From Roridomyces roridus (lineage: Eukaryota; Basidiomycota; Agaricomycetes; Agaricales; Mycenaceae), in assembly GCA_029378245.1 (NCBI GenBank), contig JARKIF010000007.1, positions 248,001 through 312,000 on the forward strand: a stretch of DNA of 64,000 nucleotides. Reading direction: 5' to 3'. Below the pieces are notes generated by a model. The model was not told the origin of the DNA. It saw nothing but the letters and a program-made list of their open reading frames with translations, and ran no database searches. Below, in pieces: positions 21,717-31,883 of the stretch. A program made the position numbers and the translations under genes. The number at the start of each line of letters is the position of its first letter. Position 1 is the first letter of the stretch.

Positions 21717-24700
21717 ATGGCACCCGAAACATCCTCGCATCGAATTGAACTACTGAACGACGACAACTACCTGGCTTGGAAACGTCGCATTCTTGCTATA
21801 CTCCGAGACAGAGATCTGCTCGAGTACGCCGATGGCACTGAGTTTAAGCCCGTACCCACCAACCCCTCTGCGCCTACCGCCGACGAAACGAAGGCAATCA
21901 AGGCTTGGGTGAAAGCGGACGGAAAGGCACAAAGCCAGATTGAGCTGGCTCTGGGGGATTCCCAGATGGTGCATATCTCAGGAGCGTCGACTGCCGCTGA
22001 AATGTGGAGTCAGATTCGGATGGTTAAGGAGTCCCAAGGAACCTTGGGTCGTATGTCTTACAGGCGGCGATTGTATCGAACGATTGCTGATGAGGGGACC
22101 GATATTACCGAACACATCAAAGAGATGCGTACTATAAAGGATCATCTTCTGGCTATGGGCGATGAGGTGAAGGACGAAGATTTTATCATGGCATTGATCA
22201 CGTCCCTCCCAGAAACTTGGGATCAATTTACCTCGTCTCATTTGGCAACCAAGAATTTGAACCAGAAGGCTGCTGCTGCTGCACAGTCAAGTACCGGTAG
22301 TCCCTTGCCTGTTTCTCCGCCGCTTATGACTTCTCTTGAGTTGATTTCATTGATTCTTGATGAAGATCGCAGGCGCAAGGAGAAGGCCGCTGAATCTGGA
22401 GGATCATCGGCAATGTTCTCTCGTAAAGACCAGAGTAGTTCGGAGGAGACTTGCTTCAACTGCCAAAAGCCCGGCCACCGCGCGAAGGATTGTTTTGCGA
22501 AAGGAGGTGGAAAGGAGGGCCAATATCCAGCTCACTGGAAGAAGAAGTCTGAGAAGGGAAAGAAAGGTAAGCACACCGCAAATGTTAGTGCAACTGAAAC
22601 TCCCGATAGCAATCATTATGGATTCACGGGATACGCCCAGTCCGATTCGCGTCCAATGCAGGACACTTGGTTGGCTGATTCAGGATGCTCAACTCACATT
22701 GCCAACAATCTCGCCTTGTTCCAGAATTATACGCCCGTTGATGGCGAGACGATTACTGGTCTAGCAAACAACAAAGTAAAGGCACTGGGCAAAGGCACAG
22801 TGATCCTCGAGTCTACGGATGGAAAGTCAAATATAATTACTCTCCATGACACTTTGTACGCACCGGACGCAGTCAACAACCTATTCTCGGTCTCACGCGC
22901 TGATGACGCCGGAGGCAGTTCAAATTTCAAGAACGGAAAGGTTGAAATTCTGGATAAAACTGGAGCTGTTGCACTCCAGGGGCATAAGCGACACAGACTT
23001 TACTGGCTCGACGTGAAAGCGAAGCCCGTAAACCAGGCAAATGTTGCCGAGTCAAATGACTCGAATTCCTGGCAATCCTGGCACAAGCGCTATGGACATG
23101 TGTCTAACTCGACATTGGAGTTGCTTGTCAAGAAGGGAGGTGTGGATGGACTCACCATTGATCCCGACAGCACTCCACTTGGCCAGTGTGAAACTTGTAT
23201 CAAGTCCAAGATGCATCGCAAACCTTTCCCCAAGAAATCCTCCAATCGGTCCGAACAGCGTGGTGATGGTACTCACAGCGACCTCTGGGGTCCGGCTCGT
23301 ACAAAGTCAACTGAGGGGAATTATTATTATATCTCCTTCACCGACGACAAGACTCACCGAATCACAATTCTGTTTTTGAAGTCAAAAGACGAAGCAAAGC
23401 AGAAGGTTATCAACCATATCGAGTGGTTGGAACGGCAGTTCAACTGCAAACCTAAATGGATTCGTGTGGACGAAGGCCGTGAGTTCGTGAATGCGGAATT
23501 AAAAGCAGTGCTTGCCAAGAAAGGCATCGAGATTCAAACCACTGCTCCGTACTCACAGTCACAGAATGGCGTGGCAGAACGCCTGAATCGGACACTCGTG
23601 GAATTGGCAAGAGCCATGCTGGAGGAGAGGAATCTTCCAAAGAGCCTGTGGGAATTAGCAGTCGTCCACGCTGCATATATTCGGAATCGGTCACCAACGA
23701 AAGCGTTACCGGAAGGGTTGACGCCCCACGAGGCTTTTACAGGTGAAAAACACAACGTTGCTCACTTTCAAGAATTTGGAACGGACGTCTGGATCTATCA
23801 AGAGCTCAAGAAAAACGGGAAACTGTTCGGGCATGCCAACAAATTTATCTTCGTGGGATACGAAGACGGCCCTCACGCTGTTCGCTATTATGATACGAAA
23901 ACTCACAGGGTCAAAATATCGCGAAACTTCACGTTCACGGAGCCGGATAAACCGATTACAGAGTTAAAATACTTTGAAGTTGATTCGGACGAACGGCAGC
24001 TTGAGGGGGAGTCATCGGGGAAGGGCAAACTGCCATCTCCGCAAACTTCAAAGCAACCTGGCACGAAGACGAAACCGAAACCACCCAACCCGGCCACCAT
24101 ACCCCTTCCTGCATCATCAGAATCGGAATCCGACAATGAAGACAATGCTAACTCACCTGTCCCACTGCAAACGGCAGCACCATCGACCCCCGCTCGCACA
24201 GTTAAACCGGCTCCATCCAATACCAAGCTCGAGACTGTCTATGATAGCAGTCCCAATCGTCTCAACAACATCCCGCTGCGTAGATTGACACGTACCGTTG
24301 TCGATCACAACTACCGGCAGCTGGGGAATCCAGATTCGCGTATGGGAAAAGCCCCGCGCACAAGTCGAGACGATAATTCAGCTTCCGAAGCGGTCGCTGA
24401 TGCTGAAGAGGAGTCAATTGAACACGGAGCGCACTATGCACATCAAGCATCAGTGGGGGAAGTTACAACTGGAATCGACATACCCCGAAGTGTGCGCGAA
24501 GCGCGAGAGTCGCCGAAATGGCCTGAATGGGAAAGTGCGATCAACACCGAACTCGGCACGTTGAGTCGCATGGGTACCTGGGAGCTCGAAGATTGCCCCA
24601 AGGACCGCAAGCCCGTTGGATGTAAATGGGTATTTGACTTGAAAACCGACCAGAAAGGTCAGATCGTCAAGTACAAGGCCAGACTCGTCGCGAAGGGATA

Positions 24701-26045
24701 CTCACAGATCCCCGGCATGGATTACTTCGACACCTTTTCTCCCGTCGTACGCCTTGAGTCCCTCAGAGCGCTATTAGCCGTCGCCGCTATCGAAGATTTA
24801 GAGATGAAGCAACTTGATGTCAAAGGAGCTTACCTCAATGGCGATCTCTCCGAGGAAATATATATGGCTCAGCCGCCAGGCTACGAAGACGGATCTGGCC
24901 GCGTCTGCCGACTCAAAAAGACGCTATATGGCCTCAAGCAGTCAGGCCGCGAATGGAATCGCAAACTGCACACCCTACTCACCAACCTAGGCTTCGAACG
25001 AATTGAAGTCGACCACGGCGTCTATATGCGACGATTCAAGGATAAATTCGTCGTCATTACCGTATGGGTAGACGACTTGCTGCTCTTCAGCAATAACCCA
25101 ACGATGCTCAGTGCCGTGGAGACCGCGTTGAAGCAGGAAGTAGAGATCAACGACATCGGGGAACCTAAGAAATTAATCGGCATCGAAATCTACCGTGACA
25201 GACAAGCACGCACCATCCAGATCTCCCAAGAACATTATATCGACGGGATTTTGAAGCGCTTTGGGTACGAGAACGTGTCCCCAGTCACCACGCCGATGGA
25301 CCCCAACGTCGTACTCGAGAAATTAGAGAAATCCGGACAGACGACGGATGAGCGAGGCAGCTACGCCGAGCACATGGGATCGTTGATCTGGCCAGCCACG
25401 ATAAGTCGCCCAGATATCGCATTCGCAGTTGCGAGACTTGGCGCGTATGCCGCTAACCCTGGCCCAGCACACTGGACGGCGATGAAGAGAGTCTTCCGCT
25501 ACTTGAAAGGGACGCGTCACCTGCGAATCACTTACGGCCCGATCACCGGCACGGCCACACCTGTCATGACGACACACGGAGCGTTTAGCGACGCCGACTT
25601 TGCTTCCAACCCCGACGACCGAAAGTCAGTATCGGGACATGTTTACATGCTCGGAGGAGGACCCATCGCATGGCACTCCAAGAAACAACCGACCGTTGCA
25701 CTCAGCACCGCCGAAGCAGAATATTCGGCTCTCACCGCTGCAACTCGACAAGCAATCTGGCTTCGTTATTTGTTCCAAGAACTCGGAATCGGAGGAAACG
25801 ACCAACCTACCCTCATATACTCCGACAATCAATCCGCCATTACTATTGCGCACGATCCGCGACATCACGCTCGCTCGAAACACTTCGATATCGAGAATCA
25901 TTTTATTCGCGAGAAGGTTGAACGCGGAATCGTATACATTGAATATTGCCCCACTGCAGATATGCTTGCAGATATTTTCACGAAGGCTTTGCCTCGTATC
26001 AAGCATGAGAAGTTCACGCAGGAAATGGGACTACTGGCGGCTTGA
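21717..26045 (+). CDS. Gag-Pol polyprotein of a Ty1/copia retrotransposon
   Basis: Single open frame of 1442 aa with no stop or frameshift. Order of domains: gag (residues 1-240), CCHC zinc knuckle CFNCQKPGHRAKDC at about 246, aspartic protease WLADSGCSTH at about 318, integrase with its HHCC zinc region (HKRYGHVSN...CETCIKSK), catalytic D/D/E blocks (HSDLWGP, RVDEGREF, NGVAERLNRT), reverse transcriptase (KARLVAKGYSQ, LDVKGAYLNG, and VWVDDLLLF as the YVDD box), and RNase H (SDADFASNPDDRKS, STAEAEYSAL, RSKHFDIENHF). Integrase before reverse transcriptase is the copia order. The stop codon overlaps the polypurine tract. It probably encodes active proteins, though activity cannot be judged from sequence. 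Confidence 0.95.
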   Translation: MAPETSSHRIELLNDDNYLAWKRRILAILRDRDLLEYADGTEFKPVPTNPSAPTADETKAIKAWVKADGKAQSQIELALGDSQMVHISGASTAAEMWSQIRMVKESQGTLGRMSYRRRLYRTIADEGTDITEHIKEMRTIKDHLLAMGDEVKDEDFIMALITSLPETWDQFTSSHLATKNLNQKAAAAAQSSTGSPLPVSPPLMTSLELISLILDEDRRRKEKAAESGGSSAMFSRKDQSSSEETCFNCQKPGHRAKDCFAKGGGKEGQYPAHWKKKSEKGKKGKHTANVSATETPDSNHYGFTGYAQSDSRPMQDTWLADSGCSTHIANNLALFQNYTPVDGETITGLANNKVKALGKGTVILESTDGKSNIITLHDTLYAPDAVNNLFSVSRADDAGGSSNFKNGKVEILDKTGAVALQGHKRHRLYWLDVKAKPVNQANVAESNDSNSWQSWHKRYGHVSNSTLELLVKKGGVDGLTIDPDSTPLGQCETCIKSKMHRKPFPKKSSNRSEQRGDGTHSDLWGPARTKSTEGNYYYISFTDDKTHRITILFLKSKDEAKQKVINHIEWLERQFNCKPKWIRVDEGREFVNAELKAVLAKKGIEIQTTAPYSQSQNGVAERLNRTLVELARAMLEERNLPKSLWELAVVHAAYIRNRSPTKALPEGLTPHEAFTGEKHNVAHFQEFGTDVWIYQELKKNGKLFGHANKFIFVGYEDGPHAVRYYDTKTHRVKISRNFTFTEPDKPITELKYFEVDSDERQLEGESSGKGKLPSPQTSKQPGTKTKPKPPNPATIPLPASSESESDNEDNANSPVPLQTAAPSTPARTVKPAPSNTKLETVYDSSPNRLNNIPLRRLTRTVVDHNYRQLGNPDSRMGKAPRTSRDDNSASEAVADAEEESIEHGAHYAHQASVGEVTTGIDIPRSVREARESPKWPEWESAINTELGTLSRMGTWELEDCPKDRKPVGCKWVFDLKTDQKGQIVKYKARLVAKGYSQIPGMDYFDTFSPVVRLESLRALLAVAAIEDLEMKQLDVKGAYLNGDLSEEIYMAQPPGYEDGSGRVCRLKKTLYGLKQSGREWNRKLHTLLTNLGFERIEVDHGVYMRRFKDKFVVITVWVDDLLLFSNNPTMLSAVETALKQEVEINDIGEPKKLIGIEIYRDRQARTIQISQEHYIDGILKRFGYENVSPVTTPMDPNVVLEKLEKSGQTTDERGSYAEHMGSLIWPATISRPDIAFAVARLGAYAANPGPAHWTAMKRVFRYLKGTRHLRITYGPITGTATPVMTTHGAFSDADFASNPDDRKSVSGHVYMLGGGPIAWHSKKQPTVALSTAEAEYSALTAATRQAIWLRYLFQELGIGGNDQPTLIYSDNQSAITIAHDPRHHARSKHFDIENHFIREKVERGIVYIEYCPTADMLADIFTKALPRIKHEKFTQEMGLLAA

Positions 26046-26052
26046 GGGGGAG
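26044..26052 (+). other. Polypurine tract
   Basis: GAGGGGGAG directly precedes the 3' LTR, the position needed for plus-strand DNA priming. It shares its first two bases with the gag-pol stop codon. Confidence 0.8.
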
Positions 26053-26297
26053 TGTTGGAATTAGTGCCTCGGGCAATCCGCCAGTCTGAGTAAGCCTCTG
26101 AGTAAGCTTGATATTTATGAGCCGAACTGACTCCAATTATGACTCCGTACTGACTCACAAAGCTGTACACCCAGTAGTATAAATGAGCCTGTATTCTGTA
26201 CGCTAGGCTAACCAACTTATTTGAACACAACTACTATCTGCGTGAATTCGGACGTCTCACCACGTCCAGTTACTTCCTCAATACATCTGCGCCAACA
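26053..26297 (+). repeat. 3' LTR of the copia element
   Basis: 245 bp, matching the 5' LTR as far as I can see. The duplicated target ACAAC follows at 26298-26302. Confidence 0.93.
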
Positions 26298-26914
26298 ACA
26301 ACCGACGTGTGCGCAACGTGTGCACGCGCGGTCTTCTGGGGTCCTACCTGGTTCCTTACGCCTTTGTCTCTTGCAGCTCACGGCTGATGCACGGCTCCTG
26401 GACGGCTTACTTACGGCTGATGAGCGGCTCATGCCTTAATTAACCAGTAATTAACTCTTTGTAGTCGATTTCTTTACGAATTCTGTTTAATTATAAGTCC
26501 CGGATCAGCGGCATTGCAAACGCCAAGAAAGGGCTAAGGATCGTCCAGGTCAAAGAAAGCTTCTTTGAGGGAAGCCTCTTTTGAGGTTCCCTGGCTTTTG
26601 CCTCCCGTGTCACCGGATCACATGATCTTTTTCGGGTTTCTCTTCAACTGCCATGTCGCATTGATGTCGCAAGGTCCACAGCTGAACTGCGAGCTAGACT
26701 CCCATGCTTTTCCGATGATTTTCGGGATTCCGAACCAAACACATTCAGCCTCGACCTGTCAAACTAGCCACCCATGCCGCGCGTCGACGTCTCTTGAGTT
26801 CTGGCTTGGACGAGTCTGATTATTGGGAGATTGGATATGTGTTCTGGGGAATTCCGTGGAATGTGGTTCCAACAACTCGCAGAATCAGTCCCAGGCACAG
26901 AAACGCCGATTCAA

Positions 26915-27105
26915 CCACGCCTTGAACGTTCCTCGTTAGGTGTTTCGTATCCAACATCATCGTTCTCCGCCTCTGAATCCACTCCGCGACCACGAGCTTC
27001 ATCGCTCTCTCCTTGGGCGACATATCCACCCTCGTACCCCGCATTCGTGAGTGGCGGCATGACCGGCATCTCCATTCTTTGCTGCTGATACTGATGTTCC
27101 TCCTA
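26915..27105 (-). pseudogene. Relic of a BCS1-like ATPase C-terminus
   Basis: On the minus strand this reads RMEMPVMPPLTNAGYEGGYV ... DDVGYETPNEE, matching the last about 60 residues of the BCS1-like gene at 28518-31427, without the ATPase part and with extra residues after the paralogue's stop. It lies upstream of nitroreductase copy 1, as the full gene lies downstream of it, so a duplication has left a partial copy. Confidence 0.7.
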
Positions 27106-27572
27106 TTCAACACCCGGGTTCGGTTACAGGTTGAAAAACTGGAGATTTTAACCCCATGCGAGATAGTGTGCTGGCCGAATCTGGAGTCAGGTTCGAAGTC
27201 CGCACTTTATCAGAACCATTTGATCGAAATCACTCATCATTCCCAACTTCATTCCCACCTTCTCCCACCATGACTGCCTGTTGCAAAAACACGACAACCG
27301 AAGTTGGAGCTCATCGTTGAATGATACGGAAGATGGACTTGAGAGTCTCGACCCAGCTTTAGGCATTTGCCGCCCGAATCCGATCTCTGAAACGATCATG
27401 GCTTTCCTTGGGCTTTTCGGACACACATGGCGGGCTCCCGACAGCTCTACCGCCGGAACTGCGCCCTACTCTACGTCCACATGCTTATTTTTCTTACCAA
27501 TGTCGGTGTGCCGGTTCGCCTTGCTGACTATGTGTGTGCAAATCGATATCATCTCGCAACATCTCCTGTGGG

Positions 27573-27579
27573 TATAAAA
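27573..27579 (+). promoter_or_regulatory. TATA box of nitroreductase copy 1
   Basis: TATAAAA in CTCCTGTGGGTATAAAAGGC, 39 nt before the ATG. The same block occurs before copy 2 at 36032, and the conserved upstream sequence extends about 400 bp. Confidence 0.65.
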
Positions 27580-27618
27580 GGCAGCAGCGGTTGGGCTCGT
27601 TGGTTACTTATCAGCAAC

Positions 27619-28423
27619 ATGTCTGCCTCTTACCTGGACGCCATCACCGTTCGTCGCTCCAACTACGCGCTCACCAACAAGTCGTCCGTCTCGTACGAGA
27701 AGCTTCAGGATATCATCAAGCATGCGGTCAAGCATTGTCCTACTCCGTTCAATAGCCAGTAGGTGGTCGGCAACGTGCTTCATTGGGAGACGCTCATCCC
27801 GTTACAGGACTAGTCGTATCATTCTCGTCACTGGCGCGACCCACATCAAGCTATGGGAGGCGGTCATTGGGGCGCTGCTCCCCATGATCCCGGAAGGTAC
27901 TCCACCTCGACTTGCTTTTGTCAGATGATAACGGCTTTAGGCGACATGAGGACGCACTTCGCGGGTTTGCTGGACTTGCACAAAGGAGGGTACGGCTCCG
28001 TTATGTTCTTCGAGGACCAGGCGATCGTGGATGGGGTACGCGGATATCCCGTGGTCTTTCGTTGCAAGGTACTCACCCCTCTTATATAGATAATTCAGAA
28101 GCAGCCTTTGTGAGTCGTGGTCGCCACTCCGTATCGCAGTCACTCACCTCCACAGCGTGGCAACTCAATTCCCCGACTGGAACAAGAACGCCGCGGGAAT
28201 TCTCCACGCCACGATCTGGACGGCATTCAGCCTCGAGGGGCTGGCTGCGACCCTGCAGCACCCTCCGTTGACTGCCGAGATGATCGCCGGGCTCAATCTT
28301 GGGTTCGATGTGCCGAGCACTTGGAAGTCGACTGCTATCCTGCCGTTTGGTGACCCTGCGGCGCCGCCGAAGGAGAAGACGTTCTCGCCAGTTGAGGATC
28401 GGTTCAAGGTGGCCAAGTCGTAG
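27619..28423 (+). CDS. Nitroreductase family protein (Frm2/Hbn1-like), copy 1
   Basis: Five exons: 27619-27758, 27808-27896, 27941-28035, 28090-28109, 28156-28423 (203 aa; exon 4 is only 20 nt). Introns are 44-54 nt. Hallmarks are the N-terminal SYLDAITVRRSNYALTNKS, the flavin-fold segments IILVTGATHIKLW and GGYGSVMFFEDQAI, and FPDWNKNAAGILHATIWTA. The family comprises FMN-dependent oxidoreductases; the yeast Frm2/Hbn1 proteins act in lipid signalling and oxidative stress. Natural substrate unknown. Length is typical. It is convergent with the BCS1-like gene, whose stop lies 94 bp away. Confidence 0.92.
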
Positions 28424-28517
28424 ATTAGACAATGAATTGAATTGAAGAAAGTTAACATTCTCTGTTCGCTTTCTCCCCGGTGGTTGATTTTATGCGGAAG
28501 CCGATCCAACCACGCCC

Positions 28518-31427
28518 TCATTCCTCGTTAGGTGTTTCGTATCCAGCCCCATCATCCTCGTCCTCTGACTCCCCCTCTCGGCCATCCTCTCGTTCCGCGA
28601 CATAACCACCCTCATACCCCGCATTCGAGAGTGGCGGCATCTCCATCCTTTGCTGCTGCTGCATCTCCAACTGATACTGCTGTTCCTCCTCCATCCTCCT
28701 CCTCGCCATCTCCTCCCTCCACCTCCTCTTCGACTCGATCAACGCCCGGCGCTCCGCTTCTTGCTCCTTCAACCACTCCTCCACGCCCTCTACAGCTCCC
28801 AGCGGATCGCGTTTCTTATTTAACAAATACCCCTGGATTTGGGCGACGGAGTACATCTCCGGAGGTACCGCGGCAGCGAACTTTGAAGCGCATTGCTCGA
28901 CTTCGGTCGAGTCGGTTTCGGAGAAGAAGACTTTGAATACTTCTTCGATTTGCGAGGCTGTTGCTAGCGAGTATTTTATCTGACGATCGTTGTCTCAGCT
29001 GTCTTTTCGGAGCTGGTGAGAGTGAGAACCCGACCTTCAAGTCCATCCTCCCCGCTCGAATCAACGCCGGGTCGAGGTTCTTGATATGATTTGTCTGCAA
29101 AGAATGAACATTGCCGCTCAGCGTCCTGATGGAAATTTGAGACAGACCGTAGCGAAAGTCAACCTCCCTTCCTCACTCGACACTGAATCTAAAACATTGA
29201 GCAGGCCGGACAAAGTCACAGCGGATTTCGGCGGCAGTAGTTGGTTGGACTGGTAGCGATTGCCACGCCGATCACGTTTGCGCTGCTCGTCTTTTTCGTC
29301 CTCGTCCTCGTCATCGTCTTCTCGGGATGGGAATGCGCAGTCGATGTCTCTGCGAATAATTGTCAGAAATCAATCAATGGGAGGGAAGACCAACTCGATG
29401 AGGAGGATCCACCGCGAGGGCGTGTCGCTGATGAGCCGTGCCAAGGAAAAGTCGTCGACTCCGGGATTGGCCAACGAGATGAAGTAGATCTGAAGGAAAG
29501 GTCAGAGTTCATTTTCTGTACACGATGGGACTTTTCTCGAGTCCCAGCTCTCCAGCCTGAGGGAAGGTGAGATCTCAATCGCGGTTGTTGGCTGAAATAC
29601 TCACAAGCGCGTGAACAGTCGAGCTCTTGCCTGTCCCGGGGGCGCCATCTGCAGTGTATGAGGCTGGAAACAAGTCCACGAGGGGCCGATACGTACAGAG
29701 TAAATAACCTGAGTTATCTAAGAAACTGCACGTGAAACGGAAACAAACGCACCTCGACGGTGCGGAATGCCTGCCATATTATACCACTTCTCGCTATCCA
29801 AAAACTCTAATGCGTCGGCCAATAACATTTCTTTGACGTCAGTTGGCAGAACGAGCGTCGATAATGCCCTCCGCGACCGGGTGAAGGAGTTCCAGGAGGA
29901 GCCATACTATGAAACGGTTATAATGGGTGCTTCATCGAGAGGAGAGTGAACCTTGTCCATCAGGTGAACCGTAACCCTTGAAGTTCCGAGTTCTGTGTAC
30001 TTTTGCTTCGCAGCGTCGATCAAGTCCAACATGACCTCTCTATCGGAGGAGTGAAATCTGGGGCGACTTTGGGAAAAGGAATAAGTACGAGGCGAGCGAG
30101 AGGTACATACGTGATCGTAATGGACCCGCCGACGAGACGCGAGGTTTCCCAGTGAGGGGAACCGGCCGTCATAACCACTGGCATGAAATTCAATACAAGT
30201 GGAGGGAAGGAGACCTGGACCCACCCTGTAACCAAGCGCTCTTGCCCGTTCGAGGGGACTTGAACAAGAGTCTCTGCATCGACTCTGGTGCTGGCATAAA
30301 ACGGACAGCATCTTTGGGCCCTGTTCCCCACCCCAAATCGCTCTGTTTCGTCGTCACATTGAGTTCCATTATGTCTTTGAGTGCATCCGACGAGCGCTGG
30401 ACTGAAATTCAGCCAGTCCCATAATGAAGTCAGCTACGCACCAGGTATTCCAACATCCAGTCATACGAGATATCGCCTTGTCGAAAATGCGCCGTCAGGA
30501 GGGATTCGGACTATGGGAAAGTACCGATCAACGACAGTGCCAGTTCAGCACCTGCTTGCACTCACCGGCTCAGATTTTATGTTAAACTGCTTGCGAGGCA
30601 GCACCTGTGAGTTGACATAAAAGCTCCGCGCTTCCGACACGAAATCATCGAGAACGCTCCGATCCCAGGTCAACACCCTGCCCTAAATTAGCAATAGGCG
30701 AGTTCTAGAGAGAATCTTACGAAAGGACGAGAACACCATATCCCGCACCGATTTCCGGTCTCGTATCGTAGTGACTCATTCCAGCGGTAGTCTTTGTCTG
30801 CGTAGCCAGTCAGTTGATCCATGCAAGACGGCAGAAACGCATAATTACAATCGTCATCCAATATCCCTTCCATCGGAAGAGCGAGGGACTTTGTGTGGTC
30901 GCCGGTTCATACAGCGGATCGGGGTGTCCGTCGACCTTGCCGAGATTCGATGTCGGGTACGGCCGAGTCGTAGCGTTGCGCGCGACGACCTTGAAGGACC
31001 TGCTTTCGTTCCAGACGCGGTGGTTTTCAAGGTAATTGACGACCCAGTCGTAAGCAAAGTCGCCCGACGCGAACTCGGCTCTCACCACGAAGACTATACG
31101 TCTTGAATTTTGGAGGATGGGCGATGAGAATCGGGACTCACAATCCTTCGCAAACTGCAACACCTTGGCAGCGACTTGACGCCCAGTTTCCACAATCGTC
31201 CCAAGGAAGATAAATCGGAATAACTCTGCCGCTTGTGGGTGAGTGGCGATCTTGCGGAGGGAGGACAGGATGGTCCAGAGCAGCCTAGACCAGGAACGCT
31301 TCGAGTAGAGTCCCACACGGCGGATGAGCCGCCATAGCACGAGGAGAAGTGCCCTAGAGCGCATGCTGGACCCACAGATGGTGGGTAGGGTGTGAGACGT
31401 GGCTCGGCGTCTGTCGGTGAGGATCAT
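28518..31427 (-). CDS. BCS1-like AAA ATPase with a duplicated N-terminal module
   Basis: Minus-strand gene, about 16 exons: 31427-31142, 31093-30849, 30797-30721, 30677-30566, 30510-30442, 30396-30225, 30177-30111, 30057-29952, 29906-29753, 29708-29697 (12 nt), 29648-29605, 29556-29536, 29489-29395, 29349-29148, 29094-29035, 28979-28518; about 727 aa in frame. BCS1 is a mitochondrial inner-membrane AAA protein that assembles complex III. Features: hydrophobic segment FRFIFLGTIVETG, BCS1 N-module 1 (GDFAYDWVVNYL ... FRWKGYWMTI), N-module 2 (GDISYDWMLEYL ...), Walker A GAPGTGKSS, Walker B WILLIEDIDCAF, sensor ATTNHIKNLDPALIRAGRMD, and a charged Glu/Arg/Gln-rich tail. Oddity: no GT or GC donor follows exon 12 (GAG|AAAAGT); a GTGTAC 12 nt downstream would keep the frame with a 34-nt intron. 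It could be a decaying gene. Confidence 0.78.
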
Positions 31428-31429
31428 GA

Positions 31430-31883
31430 TCCATTGCCATTGTTCTGGAATGGAGGCGTCTCTTCAGCGCCTCGAGGCTGGGAACATGATGGAACAAAGA
31501 AAAGTGGTGATCAATCATCTGATCCGCTTCGATGGTGCGGTGATGCGCCGAAGTTTGCTCAAACTGATCTTTCGGGTTTCATTTTGACCAGCATGTCGTC
31601 CACACCCAAGCTCCCACTTTCAAGCTCCTAAACCAACAAATCCCCCTCTCGAATGCATTACGGACTGGTCTTGTGTCTATATTGGGTTTATCTGCAGGTG
31701 ATTGTCTTGGCTAGTGACACGTCCTTGAAGTGCTCACCAACTTCCTCTGTCTCCCAAGTCTGTCTGCCTGTACTAGATCAACTGTTGTCCATGCCTACGA
31801 GAGATACACATCATGCAAGGCTGTGTGGGTATTTACACACGCTGCCTCTCTTCCTCTCTTCCTCTCTTCCACGGACCACCACG
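31430..31883. other. Intergenic region between divergent BCS1-like and NACHT genes
   Basis: No gene recognised. The last 50 bp before the NACHT start are pyrimidine-rich (CTCTTCCTCTCTTCC), typical of fungal leader/promoter sequence. Confidence 0.4.

Larger units (their letters stand above)
21336..26297 (+). mobile_element. Complete Ty1/copia LTR retrotransposon (4962 bp)
   Basis: Two 245-bp LTRs that look identical flank one uninterrupted gag-pol frame, with a 5-bp target duplication ACAAC (21331-21335 and 26298-26302). Both LTRs have TGTTGG...CCAACA ends. A primer-binding site and a polypurine tract are in the expected places. The apparent identity of the LTRs and the intact frame imply a recent insertion. 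It sits in the right arm of the foldback element. Confidence 0.95.
17935..26609. mobile_element. Palindromic foldback element (CACGG termini), host of five nested insertions
   Basis: The left end CACGGGGGGCAAAAGCC (17935) and right end GGCTTTTGCCTCCCGTG (ending 26609) are inverted copies, with a 3-bp duplication TCA at 17932-17934 and 26610-26612. The inverted arms continue far inward: 17935-18076, 18980-19173 and 19230-20995 on the left match 26609-26298 and 21335-21070 on the right. Removing the later insertions leaves a host of roughly 1.2 kb that is almost entirely a palindrome. A shorter relative (311 bp, same termini, 3-bp duplication) lies at 58616-58926. The 3-bp duplication and CAC start suggest a CACTA-like origin (inference). 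No coding capacity of its own. Confidence 0.8.
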
